Part shown: one piece after another, positions 1 to 8,553 of the stretch
Numbering within the stretch: position 1 is the stretch's first letter
Layout of the letters: every line of letters begins with the position of its first letter
Assembly: GCA_947169685.1 (NCBI GenBank)
Contig: CAMVQS010000003.1
Location: 1 to 64,000 of the forward strand
From: an uncultured Prevotella sp.
Lineage (GTDB): Bacteria > Bacteroidota > Bacteroidia > Bacteroidales > Bacteroidaceae
DNA length: 64,000 bases
Reading direction: 5' to 3'
The notes under the pieces: model-generated
The model's input: the letters and a program-made list of their open reading frames with translations, nothing else
Database searches by the model: none
What the model was told of the DNA's origin: nothing
Program-made: the position numbers and the translations under genes

Positions 1-49
1 CTCTTTAGAGAATGAAAATCTCTCGTCCTAACCGATAGACGAAGGGACC
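1..49 (-). tRNA. tRNA-Glu (anticodon TTC), 5' part, cut by window edge
   Basis: Read on the minus strand from 49 down, the sequence has a tRNA 5' half: acceptor strand GGTCCCT, D arm GTCT-ATCGGTTA-GGAC, anticodon stem AGAGA/TCTCT and seven-base loop TTTTCAT with anticodon TTC (plus-strand 14-16). This matches bacterial tRNA-Glu. The variable loop begins but the T arm and 3' acceptor strand lie outside the window, so folding of the whole molecule cannot be checked. Confidence 0.9.
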
Positions 50-69
50 ATCGCAAATTTTTGCGGGTG

Positions 70-100
70 CAAAGGTACTGTTATTTTTTCATTCCACAAA
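70..100 (-). promoter_or_regulatory. Promoter of tRNA-Glu
   Basis: On the minus strand TACCTTTG (77-70) fits the Bacteroidota -7 consensus TAnnTTTG, and TTTG (100-97) lies exactly 19 bp upstream as the -33 element. The tRNA starts about 20 bp downstream. Confidence 0.75.
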
Positions 101-140
101 ATTTTCTGGACGAAAAATATGTTTTTTGAGCGAAAAATTG

Positions 141-148
141 TATCTTTG
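141..148 (+). promoter_or_regulatory. -7 element of recO promoter
   Basis: TATCTTTG fits TAnnTTTG and ends only 7 bp before the chosen recO ATG at 156, so the message would be leaderless or nearly so. A -33 element is not clear. Confidence 0.5.
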
Positions 149-155
149 CGGCGTT

Positions 156-878
156 ATGCTGACAAAAACGGAGGCCATTGTGCTACATTCATTGAAATAT
201 GGGGAGAGCAGACTCATAGTAGATTTGTTCACGCGCGAGCATGGACGGCTGTCATGTATCATCAGCATTCCCAAGACTCATCACGGAAAAATTAAGAAAC
301 AGTTTTTCCAGCCATTAAGTCTGCTCGATGTGGAATGTGACGTGCGCCCTCGCGTACAATTACAAAAAATGCGTGACGCACGAATGCTCCACTCACCATT
401 AACCATTGAAAATTCACCAGACAAAATGGCCATTACACTTTTCCTTGCAGAGTTCCTTTACCATGCCCTACGTGGCGAGCAGCAGCCTGACCAGCAATTG
501 TTCGACTACATGAAGCACAGCTTTTTATGGTTAGATGCCGCAACGGACAGCTACGCCAATTTCCACCTCTCGTTCCTTATGCACCTATCACGCTTCCTTG
601 GCTTCTATCCCAACTTGGAAGTTCATCCGTATTTTGACCTCCGCGAAGGTAGCTTTTGTGATGTTCCACCCTTGCACGGTGACTTTTTGCGGCCTGATGA
701 AGCTTCACGCATTCATGACATGATGCGCATGGACTACCAGAACATGCACCTTTTCCGCATGAACCGTATCGACCGCAACCGTTGTCTTGATGTCATGCTG
801 GACTACTACCGCTTGCACCTTCCTTCATTCCCCGAACTGAAATCACTGTCCGTCCTTCAAGAGTTGTTTGAAGCGTAA
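156..878 (+). CDS. recO: DNA repair protein RecO
   Basis: RecO loads RecA with RecF and RecR during recombinational repair of gapped DNA. The 240 aa product begins MLTKTEAIVLHSLKYGES, the typical RecO N-terminal OB-fold start, and has an all-helical C-terminal half. Length is normal for the family. An in-frame ATG lies 30 bp upstream at 126, but it sits before the -7 element at 141-148, so 156 is preferred. The Bacteroidetes version lacks obvious zinc-finger cysteines. It stands alone, divergent from the tRNA-Glu gene. Confidence 0.92.
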   Translation: MLTKTEAIVLHSLKYGESRLIVDLFTREHGRLSCIISIPKTHHGKIKKQFFQPLSLLDVECDVRPRVQLQKMRDARMLHSPLTIENSPDKMAITLFLAEFLYHALRGEQQPDQQLFDYMKHSFLWLDAATDSYANFHLSFLMHLSRFLGFYPNLEVHPYFDLREGSFCDVPPLHGDFLRPDEASRIHDMMRMDYQNMHLFRMNRIDRNRCLDVMLDYYRLHLPSFPELKSLSVLQELFEA

Positions 879-883
879 AACAA

Positions 884-963
884 TACTCGGCATGTAACGA
901 CCCCTTACTCGGTATGTAAAGGGTGCTTACTCGGTATGTAAAGGCCCTTTACTCGGCATGTAA
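884..963 (+). repeat. Four tandem 22-bp units with core TACTCGGYATGTAA
   Basis: The 14-bp core occurs at 884-897, 906-919, 928-941 and 950-963, an exact 22-bp period. Copies differ only at one C/T position in the core, and spacers vary in the G/C run. TTAC and GTAA at the ends of units 2-4 form a short inverted repeat. It lies in the 244-bp gap between recO and the amylase gene. Two related 22-bp-period units occur at 26194-26237. Function unknown. Confidence 0.85.
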
Positions 964-1013
964 AGAAGCTTGCTTTTATCAATAGAAGTTTTATGGTATT
1001 AAACCTACCCGTT

Positions 1014-1029
1014 GTGCAAAGGTTTGCGC
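1014..1029 (+). promoter_or_regulatory. Probable LacI-family operator upstream of the amylase
   Basis: GTGCAAAGGTTTGCGC matches 14 of 16 positions of the perfect palindrome GTGCAAACGTTTGCAC found before malQ (62095-62110) and is close to the copy between susC and lacI (59069-59084). It lies 32 bp upstream of the amylase -33 element. The link to the LacI regulator at 59176 is inferred from shared sequence. Confidence 0.6.
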
Positions 1030-1061
1030 AACTGAAATTCAAGAGTTTGGAGGAAAATCAA

Positions 1062-1091
1062 TTGTCACTCCAAAAGTTTGTTGTACCTTCG
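1062..1091 (+). promoter_or_regulatory. Promoter of the alpha-amylase gene
   Basis: TTG at 1062-1064 and TACCTTCG at 1084-1091 are separated by 19 bp. The -7 element differs from TAnnTTTG at one base. The amylase ATG follows at 1123. Confidence 0.6.
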
Positions 1092-1122
1092 CAGCAGATT
1101 ATTAATACTAAAAACTACGACA

Positions 1123-3120
1123 ATGAAGAAAATTTACACCACCCTGCTCTCACTCCTCGTGCCCACGCTCATGATGGCACAGGCACAGGGATGGCCCGCC
1201 AACTACGGCGGCGTGATGCTGCAAGCATTCTACTGGGACTCATACGACGCTACGAGTTGGAAGAATCTGACTAAGCAGGCCGATGAGTTGTCTGCGACCT
1301 TCGACCTCATCTGGATTCCCCAGAGCGGTAACTGCGGCGGTACGTCGATGGGATATGATGATCTGTACTGGTTTCCTGGTCACTATGAAAGTTCCTTCGG
1401 TTCCGAGGACCAACTGAAGACCATGATCCAGACTTTCAAGTCGAAAGGCTTGAAGACAATCGCCGACGTGGTCATCAACCACCGCAAGACCCTTAGCGGC
1501 AGCTTTAACTTCCCGTCGGAGACCTACAACGGCGTGACATATACCATGACACAGGCTGACGTGGTGAGTGGTGACGGTGGTACTGGCAGTGCCGACACTG
1601 GCGAGGGATGGGACGGCATGCCAGACCTTGACCATCAGGGAACCAACGTGCAAAACGTCTGTAAGGCCTACACCAAGATGCTCCTTGATTACTTCGGCTA
1701 TGCTGGTTTCCGTTACGACATGGTGAAGGGCTATAAGGGCGAATACACCAAGACATACAACAACTATGCTATGCCTGAATTCTCCGTTGGTGAGTGCTGG
1801 GATGGCTCCAATACCATCAAGAACTGGATTGATGCCACTGATAAGACCTCGGCTGCCTTCGATTTTGCCTTCCGTTACACCGTGCGTAATGCTATCAACA
1901 ACAATGACTGGCGATATTTAGGATATGCGAACGAGGGTAACTATCCGCTCGTCAGCAGCACCTTCAACAGCGGTAGTTACCGCCGGTATGCCGTAACGTT
2001 CGTTGAGAATCACGACATGCAGGATCGTGGAAACGTCACAGGCTACAACAAAGACCCCATCGTACGCGACACGTTGGCCGCCAATGCCTATCTGATGGCC
2101 ATGCCGGGAACGCCCTGTATCTTCCTAACCCACTGGCAGGCATACAAGCAGGAAATCAGTACAATGGTGGCCATTCGTAAGGCTATTGGCATCCATAACA
2201 TGAGCACCTATGTTCCTACAGCTACCAGTAAAGACTACTATGCAGTGAATACAACAGGAACAAACGGAAAGCTGTTGTGCGTCGTTGGCACCACTGCTAA
2301 TAGCTACACGCCTAATGGCGATTGGACAAAGATATTGAAGGGGCATCACTTTACATACTACGTGCAGGGGCTGAGTACCAGCACCGCATGGGCCGGCCTC
2401 GGCTCTGGCACCTACGAAGGTGAGCAGTCTGTTTTGCTGACAGCTATCAGCAATGACAGCAATGCCAAGCTGGTATATACCACCAATGGCAGTAATCCCA
2501 CCGCATCAAGCACGGCAGTGGCCAGCGGAACAAGCATTAAGATTAGTACCAGCTGTACGCTGAAGGTGGGTGTGCTTGTCAATGGTGCAGTCAGCGGTAT
2601 CATTACCCGCGACTATACGATTACAGAACCCGAAGTGTTCTCTATTCCCAGTTTCTGCACCGTCAGTGAAGGCGAGACCTGTGCATTCTTTGAGGCCCCC
2701 GACAGTTGGGCAAACACCATCAAGTGTTGGGCATGGAACAACAGCAGCAACTTCACTGGTGGCGCATGGCCGGGGGCCACATGCACCAAGATTGGGACAA
2801 GAAGCACGTACGACGTATATAAATGGACCTACAGTGGTACGTTGACGACAAAGCCCACCGGCATTATCTTCAGCAACAACGGCACGCCGCAGACAAGCGA
2901 CATGACCTTCACCAACGGTGGCTACTATAACAAAGACGGACTACTGGGCGTGGTAACGGTAACCGCCATCAGCGACATCCGCACTGACGCGGCGAACGGC
3001 CCCGTACGTGTGTATAGCCTTGACGGGCGACTGGTACGCACACTGGAGGGCACCGGCCAGGCACTCGAAGGACTGCCACGTGGCGTTTACATTATAAATA
3101 ATAAGAAATTCATCAAATAG
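1123..3120 (+). CDS. Secreted GH13 alpha-amylase with CBM26-like module
   Basis: Hydrolyses internal alpha-1,4 bonds of starch outside the cytoplasm. The 665 aa protein has a signal peptide (about residues 1-20, ending MMAQA) and a GH13 barrel with the four conserved regions: DVVINH (115-120), GFRYD with nucleophile Asp199, VGE with acid/base Glu224 and FVENHD with Asp298. It then has a chitobiase-like/Fn3-like segment, a CBM26-like starch-binding module (FEAPDSWAN...WNN...WPG) and a C-terminal RVYSLDGRLV...GVYIINNKK segment like type IX secretion tails. An upstream in-frame start at 1078 precedes the -7 element, so ATG 1123 with a clean signal peptide is preferred. A LacI-type operator upstream suggests joint control with the starch locus at 51-64 kb. 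Confidence 0.92.
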   Translation: MKKIYTTLLSLLVPTLMMAQAQGWPANYGGVMLQAFYWDSYDATSWKNLTKQADELSATFDLIWIPQSGNCGGTSMGYDDLYWFPGHYESSFGSEDQLKTMIQTFKSKGLKTIADVVINHRKTLSGSFNFPSETYNGVTYTMTQADVVSGDGGTGSADTGEGWDGMPDLDHQGTNVQNVCKAYTKMLLDYFGYAGFRYDMVKGYKGEYTKTYNNYAMPEFSVGECWDGSNTIKNWIDATDKTSAAFDFAFRYTVRNAINNNDWRYLGYANEGNYPLVSSTFNSGSYRRYAVTFVENHDMQDRGNVTGYNKDPIVRDTLAANAYLMAMPGTPCIFLTHWQAYKQEISTMVAIRKAIGIHNMSTYVPTATSKDYYAVNTTGTNGKLLCVVGTTANSYTPNGDWTKILKGHHFTYYVQGLSTSTAWAGLGSGTYEGEQSVLLTAISNDSNAKLVYTTNGSNPTASSTAVASGTSIKISTSCTLKVGVLVNGAVSGIITRDYTITEPEVFSIPSFCTVSEGETCAFFEAPDSWANTIKCWAWNNSSNFTGGAWPGATCTKIGTRSTYDVYKWTYSGTLTTKPTGIIFSNNGTPQTSDMTFTNGGYYNKDGLLGVVTVTAISDIRTDAANGPVRVYSLDGRLVRTLEGTGQALEGLPRGVYIINNKKFIK

Positions 3121-3137
3121 GTTTTACTTTGACAAAA

Positions 3138-3176
3138 GAAAAGGCTCTTGCAACTGACGTTGCCAAGAGCCTTTCT
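3138..3176. terminator. Bidirectional terminator
   Basis: AAAGGCTCTTG (3140-3150) pairs with CAAGAGCCTTT (3164-3174), with further CAAC/GTTG pairing inside and A/T-rich flanks on both sides. It lies between the convergent amylase gene and the GT2 gene and can end both. Confidence 0.85.
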
Positions 3177-3932
3177 TTATTTAAACGGTGCCCGAAGCAG
3201 GAACCACACATGCATGGCGACGGTGACGGGCAGGCCGTAATGCCGTCGCATGACGGCAAAGCGTTCACGGAGCGAGGCACGGTGGTTCTGCGTTGAGTCG
3301 CCTCCGTCAAGGAAGTCGGCCACCACCGCATGCACGTTGACCATAGGCAGCCCGAGCCGTTCCGCCTCCTTCATCACACGGATGCACCAATCGACATCTG
3401 CCGAGTGACGATACTGTAGGTCATAGGGAATGTCACGGGCCACGTCGGTCCGGGCATAGAACGCTTGATGACACACCAGCATACCCTGACGGAACGAACG
3501 CCATGTCAAACGGTCTGGCACGTTCAAGTGGCGCTTATGAAGAAAACGGCCTTCGTCATCTACGATGTTAGTGTCGCCATAAAGAATAGCAACGTCTTCT
3601 TTTGCCACATCTGCAACCTTTTCCAACGTTGTCGATTCATGGAAAGAGTCACCAGCATTCATAAATACGATATAGTCGCCTGTGGCCAGTCGCAATCCTT
3701 TGTTCATGGCGTCATAGATGCCATAATCAGGTTCACTCCTGACGATGACGTCATAGGGAACCTGCTGCTTATAGGATGTTGCCATGGCTACAGTCTCGTC
3801 CTTTGAAGCACCGTCGATAATCAGGTGCTCCATATCCTTGTAGGTCTGACTGCGTACACTGTCCAGCGTACGCTGCAGCACCTCGGCCGCATTATAGGTG
3901 ATGGTGACAATACTGATTTTCATATACTTCAA
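3177..3932 (-). CDS. Family 2 glycosyltransferase
   Basis: A GT-A fold sugar transferase of the type used in exopolysaccharide or O-antigen building. The 251 aa product begins with KISIVTITYNAAEVLQRTLDSV, has the family DGASKDET and SEPDYGIYDAMNKGL segments and the GDYIVFMNAGD metal-binding region. The WcaA-like SEPDxGIYDAMNKG pattern is common in capsule clusters. No transmembrane segment is obvious. It is the last gene of the leftward operon and overlaps the preceding GT4 gene by 41 bp (32 bp if the ATG at 3923 is used). Acceptor and sugar are unknown. Confidence 0.85.
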   Translation of the reverse strand: MKYMKISIVTITYNAAEVLQRTLDSVRSQTYKDMEHLIIDGASKDETVAMATSYKQQVPYDVIVRSEPDYGIYDAMNKGLRLATGDYIVFMNAGDSFHESTTLEKVADVAKEDVAILYGDTNIVDDEGRFLHKRHLNVPDRLTWRSFRQGMLVCHQAFYARTDVARDIPYDLQYRHSADVDWCIRVMKEAERLGLPMVNVHAVVADFLDGGDSTQNHRASLRERFAVMRRHYGLPVTVAMHVWFLLRAPFK

Positions 3933-5124
3933 TATATCGTTTGGCCACGCTCTGTTGCGAATAACATGCTGCTACATGATGCAGACAGGCATTCGACAAG
4001 GTGTCATAATCTGCCTCCTCGAGTATCCAGTGCAACCCGTGGGCTAAGTCCTCGGCATCACGGTAGGCTGCTACGTAGCCGGTCTTCAGATGTTCTATCT
4101 CCTCAGGGATGCCCCCTATGTTAAAGCCCAGACAAGGAACGCCGCAGGCCATTGCCTCCATGATGGTATTGGGCAGGTTCTCGGAGAGCGACGGCAGTAC
4201 GAAGACGTTAGCTGCCTGATAAACCTGTACGATGCGCTGTTCGTCGTTGACATAGCCCAAGGCATAGGATTTCAAGGGCAACCGACTTTCCAGTTCCTCA
4301 GCATGGCCGCCCAGGATGGCTACGAAGGCATCGCCCAGATGACTCTTTCCGCAAGCCTCTATCAGATACTGCATGCCTTTGTAGGGATTGGTCGCCCGCT
4401 GTGATACAAAGAGAATCATTTTGCCGTCTTCGGGCAGTCCCAGTGCCTTGCGGGCAGCTTGACGGTCGCCAGGACGGAAGACATGTGTGTCAATAGGATT
4501 GGGAATGCTGACAATGGTCTGACCTTTTAACAGGGCACTCTTACGGGCTTCGCCTGCCAACCACTCGCTGCATGCCACAAATGTCATGTGCTTCCCTTCC
4601 AGCATTTGCTGTTTCCTGCGCCACACCTTTGTTGCGAGACTGTTGGAGAGGCGACACGCGTCGCATTGCTCTTCAAATCGCTTGCAATCCAACGTCAGAT
4701 GACAGATGGCAGTAGCCGGCCAGATGTCGTGCATGGTCCAGATAACCGGTTTGCCGGTGTCAAGGATCTTACGGATCTGCTTCAGTGAAAGCATGCCCTG
4801 ATTCACCCAATGCAGATGGATGACGTTGGCCTCCTGAAACTCCGGCAGTCGGGTGATGTCTGCGCCACAGTTGGCGATGTCAATCTCGAACAGGCGTTTC
4901 CTGCGCAGATACAAACGTATCCAAATAACGATGCGCTCCCATAGGAATGCCCAGCGAAGCCGACGTTGCTGCGGATGCTGCACCACACAGAGGTTGTCCG
5001 TCTGCTTGTCGCGTACCAGCATTTTCGCCTTCACACCGTTATTGTTCAGTGCTTCCAACAGACGGCTGGCAGCTACTGCCGCACCACCTGCCCGTTCGCT
5101 CGTGTTGACAATGAGTACTCGCAT
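3892..5124 (-). CDS. Family 4 glycosyltransferase
   Basis: A GT-B fold retaining glycosyltransferase, probably acting with the overlapping GT2 gene on a surface polysaccharide. The 410 aa protein has the N-terminal nucleotide-fold start RVLIVNTSERAGGAAVAASRL and the C-terminal donor site FVLPSLSENLPNTIMEAMACG with the E-x7-E type pattern (SENLPNTIMEAMACGVP). The central HLHWVNQG and W-T-MHDIWP segments resemble WcaC-like enzymes. It starts 13 bp after the mgtC-like gene in the same operon. Confidence 0.85.
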   Translation of the reverse strand: MRVLIVNTSERAGGAAVAASRLLEALNNNGVKAKMLVRDKQTDNLCVVQHPQQRRLRWAFLWERIVIWIRLYLRRKRLFEIDIANCGADITRLPEFQEANVIHLHWVNQGMLSLKQIRKILDTGKPVIWTMHDIWPATAICHLTLDCKRFEEQCDACRLSNSLATKVWRRKQQMLEGKHMTFVACSEWLAGEARKSALLKGQTIVSIPNPIDTHVFRPGDRQAARKALGLPEDGKMILFVSQRATNPYKGMQYLIEACGKSHLGDAFVAILGGHAEELESRLPLKSYALGYVNDEQRIVQVYQAANVFVLPSLSENLPNTIMEAMACGVPCLGFNIGGIPEEIEHLKTGYVAAYRDAEDLAHGLHWILEEADYDTLSNACLHHVAACYSQQSVAKRYIEVYENQYCHHHL

Positions 5125-5137
5125 CTTGGGGAAAGAT

Positions 5138-5593
5138 TTACTGTTCTTTGGTACGATGCTTGTCGAAGCGGTGAAGCAGATAGTTGAAAGCCTCCAGGCC
5201 TATCAGGACAAGTGCTGTTGATACTACGGCCAGGAGATACATGCCGCCTCCGCACGCCATACCGATGGCTGCCGTTACCCAGACACCGGCGGCAGTAGTC
5301 AGTCCGCGCACGGCATTCTTCTGGAAGATAATGGTACCAGCACCTATGAAACCGATGCCAGTGACCACCTGGGCGGCAATACGCGACACGTCAAGGCGGA
5401 TGGGGGCATTGAAGTCACCCGTCAGCACCCCCTCAAATCCATAGACGGAGATAATCATAAACAGGGCAGAGCCGAGGGCCACGAGGAAATGTGTCCTGAA
5501 TCCGGCGGCTTTGTCACGATACTCGCGTTCCAGTCCAATGGCACCGCCAAGGAGGGACGCAATGAAAATTCGCAGGATAAATTCTAATTCCAT
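5138..5593 (-). CDS. MgtC/SapB family membrane protein
   Basis: The 151 aa product has the MgtC signature: FIASLLGGAIGLEREYRDKAAG at the N-terminus, then GFIGAGTIIF and RGLTTAAGVWVTAAIG, with four to five predicted transmembrane helices. In other bacteria MgtC proteins affect magnesium limitation and F-type ATPase; this short version lacks the C-terminal ACT-like domain, as in many SapB proteins. It lies 2 bp after the aldo/keto reductase stop and 13 bp before the GT4 gene, so it is cotranscribed. Its role there is unclear. Confidence 0.85.
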   Translation of the reverse strand: MELEFILRIFIASLLGGAIGLEREYRDKAAGFRTHFLVALGSALFMIISVYGFEGVLTGDFNAPIRLDVSRIAAQVVTGIGFIGAGTIIFQKNAVRGLTTAAGVWVTAAIGMACGGGMYLLAVVSTALVLIGLEAFNYLLHRFDKHRTKEQ

Positions 5594-5595
5594 AT

Positions 5596-7026
5596 TTATT
5601 TTTCTTTTTTCTTGTCTCTTGCTTCTTTCAGCGCCTGTTGCAACTCTTCTCCCTGTTTCAGACGCTCCACAAACTCGTCAATCATTTTCAGTTCACGAGG
5701 TATGCGGATGTTCTGCGGACAGTGGGGTTCACACTGCCCACACTGGATGCAATGGGATGCCTGACGCATACGGGGTACAGCACGATCGAGTCCGATGAGG
5801 TACTGCCGACGCATCCGGCGGTAGTTCTCATCGCCCGAGTTGTTGGGTAGCGTACCTTCGTTCTTACATTTATTATAATGTATAAAGATGGCGGGGATGT
5901 CAATGCCGTAGGGACAGGGCATGCAGTACTTGCAATCGTTACAGGGAATATTCTCCAGTCCCACAATCTTCTGGGCAATGTTGCCTTGCAGATATTCCTG
6001 TTCCTCAGTGGTGAGAGGTTTCAGCGGACAATAGCTCAGCAGGTTGTCCTTCAGGTGTTCCATATAGGTCATGCCCGACAGCACCGTCAGCACACCCTCG
6101 GGGGTACCAGCATAGCGGAAAGCCCATGAGGCAACGCTACGCTCTGGGTTACGCTGTTTCAGTTCGTTGACCAGATACTGTGGCAGGTTCGCCAGTCGTC
6201 CGCCAAGGAGCGGTTCCATGATGACAGCAGGGATATGCCGTTTCTGCAACTCGGCATAGAGATAGCTGGCATCCACGTTACGATCATTGATTTCGTTGGC
6301 GTAATCCCAATCCAGGTAGTTCAGCTCAATCTGCACGAAGTCCCAATGGTATTTGTCGTGCATGGCAAGCACCTCGTCAAAGACCTCCTTATAGCCGTGG
6401 AACGAGAAGCCGAGGTTACGAATGCGGCCGGCCTTACGCTCTTCCATCAGGAAGTCCAGCATGCCGTTATCCACATAGCGTTTGTTAAACTCATCCATGC
6501 CTCCGCCGATAGCGTGCAGCAGGTAGTAGTCAATGTAATCCACCTGCAGCTCTTTCATGGAGTTATGGTACATGGCGAGGCTGCCCTCACGCGACTGTGA
6601 GTCAGGGTGGAAGTTCGACAGCTTTGTGGCAATGAAGTATTCGTTGCGCTTGTGGCGGCTGAGGGCGATGCCCGTGCAGGCCTCCGACTTACCCTGGCAA
6701 TAGACGGGGCTGGTGTCGAAATAGTTCAGACCGTGCTCAATGGCATAATCCACCTGATGGTTAATCATCTCCTGATCATAGTCGTCACTGTTCTCCGTCT
6801 TCGACGGCAGACGCATCATGCCATAGCCCAACAACGATACTTTGTCCTTGGTGGTGGGGTTTACGCGATAGGTCATCTTGCCAACGGGTGGCTCCACCTG
6901 TTGCTTATATTCGTCTATGGCTGCATTCGTCTGTGGATTCTTACATCCGGCAACGGCCAATGCCGTAGCAGCACCACCTGCTCCGAAGAGTTTCAAAAAG
7001 GTACGGCGATTTATCTTGTTACTCAT
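5596..7026 (-). CDS. Tat-exported aldo/keto reductase with two 4Fe-4S motifs
   Basis: The 476 aa protein opens with a twin-arginine signal NRRTFLKLFGAGG followed by a possible lipobox LAVAGC, so it is probably an exported, lipid-anchored protein. An aldo/keto reductase barrel follows (LLGYGMMRLP, FDTSPVYCQGKSE, YIDYYLLHA). The C-terminus has two ferredoxin-like clusters, CNDCKYCMPCPYGI and CIQCGQCEPHCPQNI. This layout is common in anaerobes but its substrate is not known. It lies 29 bp after the polyferredoxin gene and in one operon with tatA and tatC, which fits folded, cofactor-loaded export. Confidence 0.88.
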   Translation of the reverse strand: MSNKINRRTFLKLFGAGGAATALAVAGCKNPQTNAAIDEYKQQVEPPVGKMTYRVNPTTKDKVSLLGYGMMRLPSKTENSDDYDQEMINHQVDYAIEHGLNYFDTSPVYCQGKSEACTGIALSRHKRNEYFIATKLSNFHPDSQSREGSLAMYHNSMKELQVDYIDYYLLHAIGGGMDEFNKRYVDNGMLDFLMEERKAGRIRNLGFSFHGYKEVFDEVLAMHDKYHWDFVQIELNYLDWDYANEINDRNVDASYLYAELQKRHIPAVIMEPLLGGRLANLPQYLVNELKQRNPERSVASWAFRYAGTPEGVLTVLSGMTYMEHLKDNLLSYCPLKPLTTEEQEYLQGNIAQKIVGLENIPCNDCKYCMPCPYGIDIPAIFIHYNKCKNEGTLPNNSGDENYRRMRRQYLIGLDRAVPRMRQASHCIQCGQCEPHCPQNIRIPRELKMIDEFVERLKQGEELQQALKEARDKKKEK

Positions 7027-7055
7027 ATCTCAATCTCTCAACTCTAAACTCTCAA

Positions 7056-8546
7056 CTAAATCTCCTTATGTACTTCGTGTCCTTCCACCATGATGGCCGT
7101 CTGGCCGTTCTTGCCAGGACAGAGGTTTTCGCAGGCACCACAGCCGATACATACGTGTTCGTTGACGGCAGGCACCATCGGTGAATCACCGTCATCCGGG
7201 TCAAGCGGAATCATCTCTATAGCACCCGTCGGACAGTGGCGTGCACAGTTGCCGCAGGGCACGTCGTCATTGACGGCTACGCAGTTCTGCTTAATCCATA
7301 CGGCATGACCTATCTGGATGCTACTCTTCTCAATCGGTGTGATGGGTTTGATGGCTCCTGCCGGACACACCTCCGAGCAGCGCGTACACTCCGGACGACA
7401 GTAGCCCCGCTCGTACGACATCGTGGGCTGCATCATCGTCAGCAGGTCCGTTGACGGACGCAGCACCTGGTTGGGACACTCCGTGATACAGAGCTGACAG
7501 CCCGTGCAATGCTGTGCCATGTGTTGTGCCGACAGAGATCCCGGCGGTGTCAGCGGTGTCTGACGCTCTGGGATGACGCGGTCTGCAATGGCAGCCAGTC
7601 CGCCGTCTACCTTCTTCTTTTCCTGTGCCAGGACGGCCGTAGAGACGAGGGCAGAGCCTATCAGGAACGAGCGGCGGCTATTAGGGGACGGTTCTTCTGT
7701 GTCATGCGATGACACAGCAAGAACCGTCCCCTTTGTGTGACCATATTTCAAAGCTCCGAACTTGCAACTGTCAATGCAATTGCCACATACCACACAACGT
7801 GTATAATCGACGGTATGGTTCTTGAAGTCTATGCACGCAGACTTACAGTTCTTGCTGCAAAGCGAACAACTGCGGCACTTGTCCTTGTCGAAGCTGACTT
7901 TCAAGAACGAGAAACGTGCGAGAAAGCTGAGGATGGTACCTATCGGACAGAAGGTGTTGCAATACGTACGACCGTTGCGCCACGCCAGGACAAACAGGAT
8001 GATGAGCATGACGGCAGCAATGATGAGCGACGGCAGCGAGCGCAGCCAGAGGTCTTCATGATAGAACAGGTAGCTGTCGGCATTCTCGGCTATCGATGCC
8101 AGCACGTTGTTACCTGCAATATACACCGGCTGCAACAGGTTCGTGGCAATAATGCCGTAAGTGGAATAAGGAGCCAACAACTGGAAGACGATGCCCACAC
8201 CTGCCACCAGCGCTATGATAAAAAGCACCAACGCTGAATAGCGCAGCCACTTCAGCTCCTTCGAGAAGGAGTAGCGGTTCTTCTTGGCCTTCTTGCCCAG
8301 CCAGCCGAAGATGTCCTGCATGACACCCAGCGGACAGATGACCGAACAGTACATGCGTCCGAAGATGAGCGTCAGCACCACAAGAACTGCCACCACTATG
8401 ATGTTGAGCGCCAACACAGCCTCCAGGAACTGCACCTTGGGCATCCAGCTGGTCAGATGATGGGCTGTCCCCGTAAAATCAACAAACAGCCATGTAATGC
8501 CGATAAACATTACTGCTGCCAAAACTATCCTAACCTTCCTTAACAT
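7056..8546 (-). CDS. Membrane polyferredoxin, NapH-like fused to NapG-like
   Basis: The 496 aa protein likely passes electrons across the membrane to exported redox proteins. Residues 1-220 hold about five transmembrane helices and the NapH/MauN-type CSVICPLG and CNTFCPIG motifs. Clusters CRSCSLCSKNC and CVVCGNCIDSC follow. After a linker comes an internal twin-arginine-like segment SRRSFLIGSALVSTAVLA, then four more 4Fe-4S motifs (CTGCQLCITECP, CRPECTRCSEVCP, CGNCARHCP, CIGCGACENLCP). The second half resembles NapG, so this looks like a NapH-NapG fusion. The linker (about residues 272-288) is encoded by a long perfect hairpin, a likely repeat insertion. It starts 7 bp after tatC. Confidence 0.85.
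   Translation of the reverse strand: MLRKVRIVLAAVMFIGITWLFVDFTGTAHHLTSWMPKVQFLEAVLALNIIVVAVLVVLTLIFGRMYCSVICPLGVMQDIFGWLGKKAKKNRYSFSKELKWLRYSALVLFIIALVAGVGIVFQLLAPYSTYGIIATNLLQPVYIAGNNVLASIAENADSYLFYHEDLWLRSLPSLIIAAVMLIILFVLAWRNGRTYCNTFCPIGTILSFLARFSFLKVSFDKDKCRSCSLCSKNCKSACIDFKNHTVDYTRCVVCGNCIDSCKFGALKYGHTKGTVLAVSSHDTEEPSPNSRRSFLIGSALVSTAVLAQEKKKVDGGLAAIADRVIPERQTPLTPPGSLSAQHMAQHCTGCQLCITECPNQVLRPSTDLLTMMQPTMSYERGYCRPECTRCSEVCPAGAIKPITPIEKSSIQIGHAVWIKQNCVAVNDDVPCGNCARHCPTGAIEMIPLDPDDGDSPMVPAVNEHVCIGCGACENLCPGKNGQTAIMVEGHEVHKEI
7683..7732. repeat. REP-like 50-bp hairpin inside a coding sequence
   Basis: AGGGGACGGTTCTT (7683-7696) is the exact complement of 7719-7732, and inside it CTGTGTCAT (7697-7705) pairs exactly with 7709-7717 around a GCG loop, leaving one bulged base. 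It resembles extragenic palindromes associated with REP-type tyrosine transposases that carry GGGGACGGTTCTT cores. No such transposase is in the window. It is in frame and codes for the polyferredoxin linker. Confidence 0.8.
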
Positions 8547-8553
8547 ATCGTAC

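Noticed and set aside
884..963. CRISPR array
   Set aside because: Units are 22 bp in total with near-identical spacers of 8 bp; there is no room for spacers and no cas gene in the window.
993..1274. 93-codon frame overlapping the amylase start
   Set aside because: Out of frame with the amylase, covers the promoter and operator, no domain.
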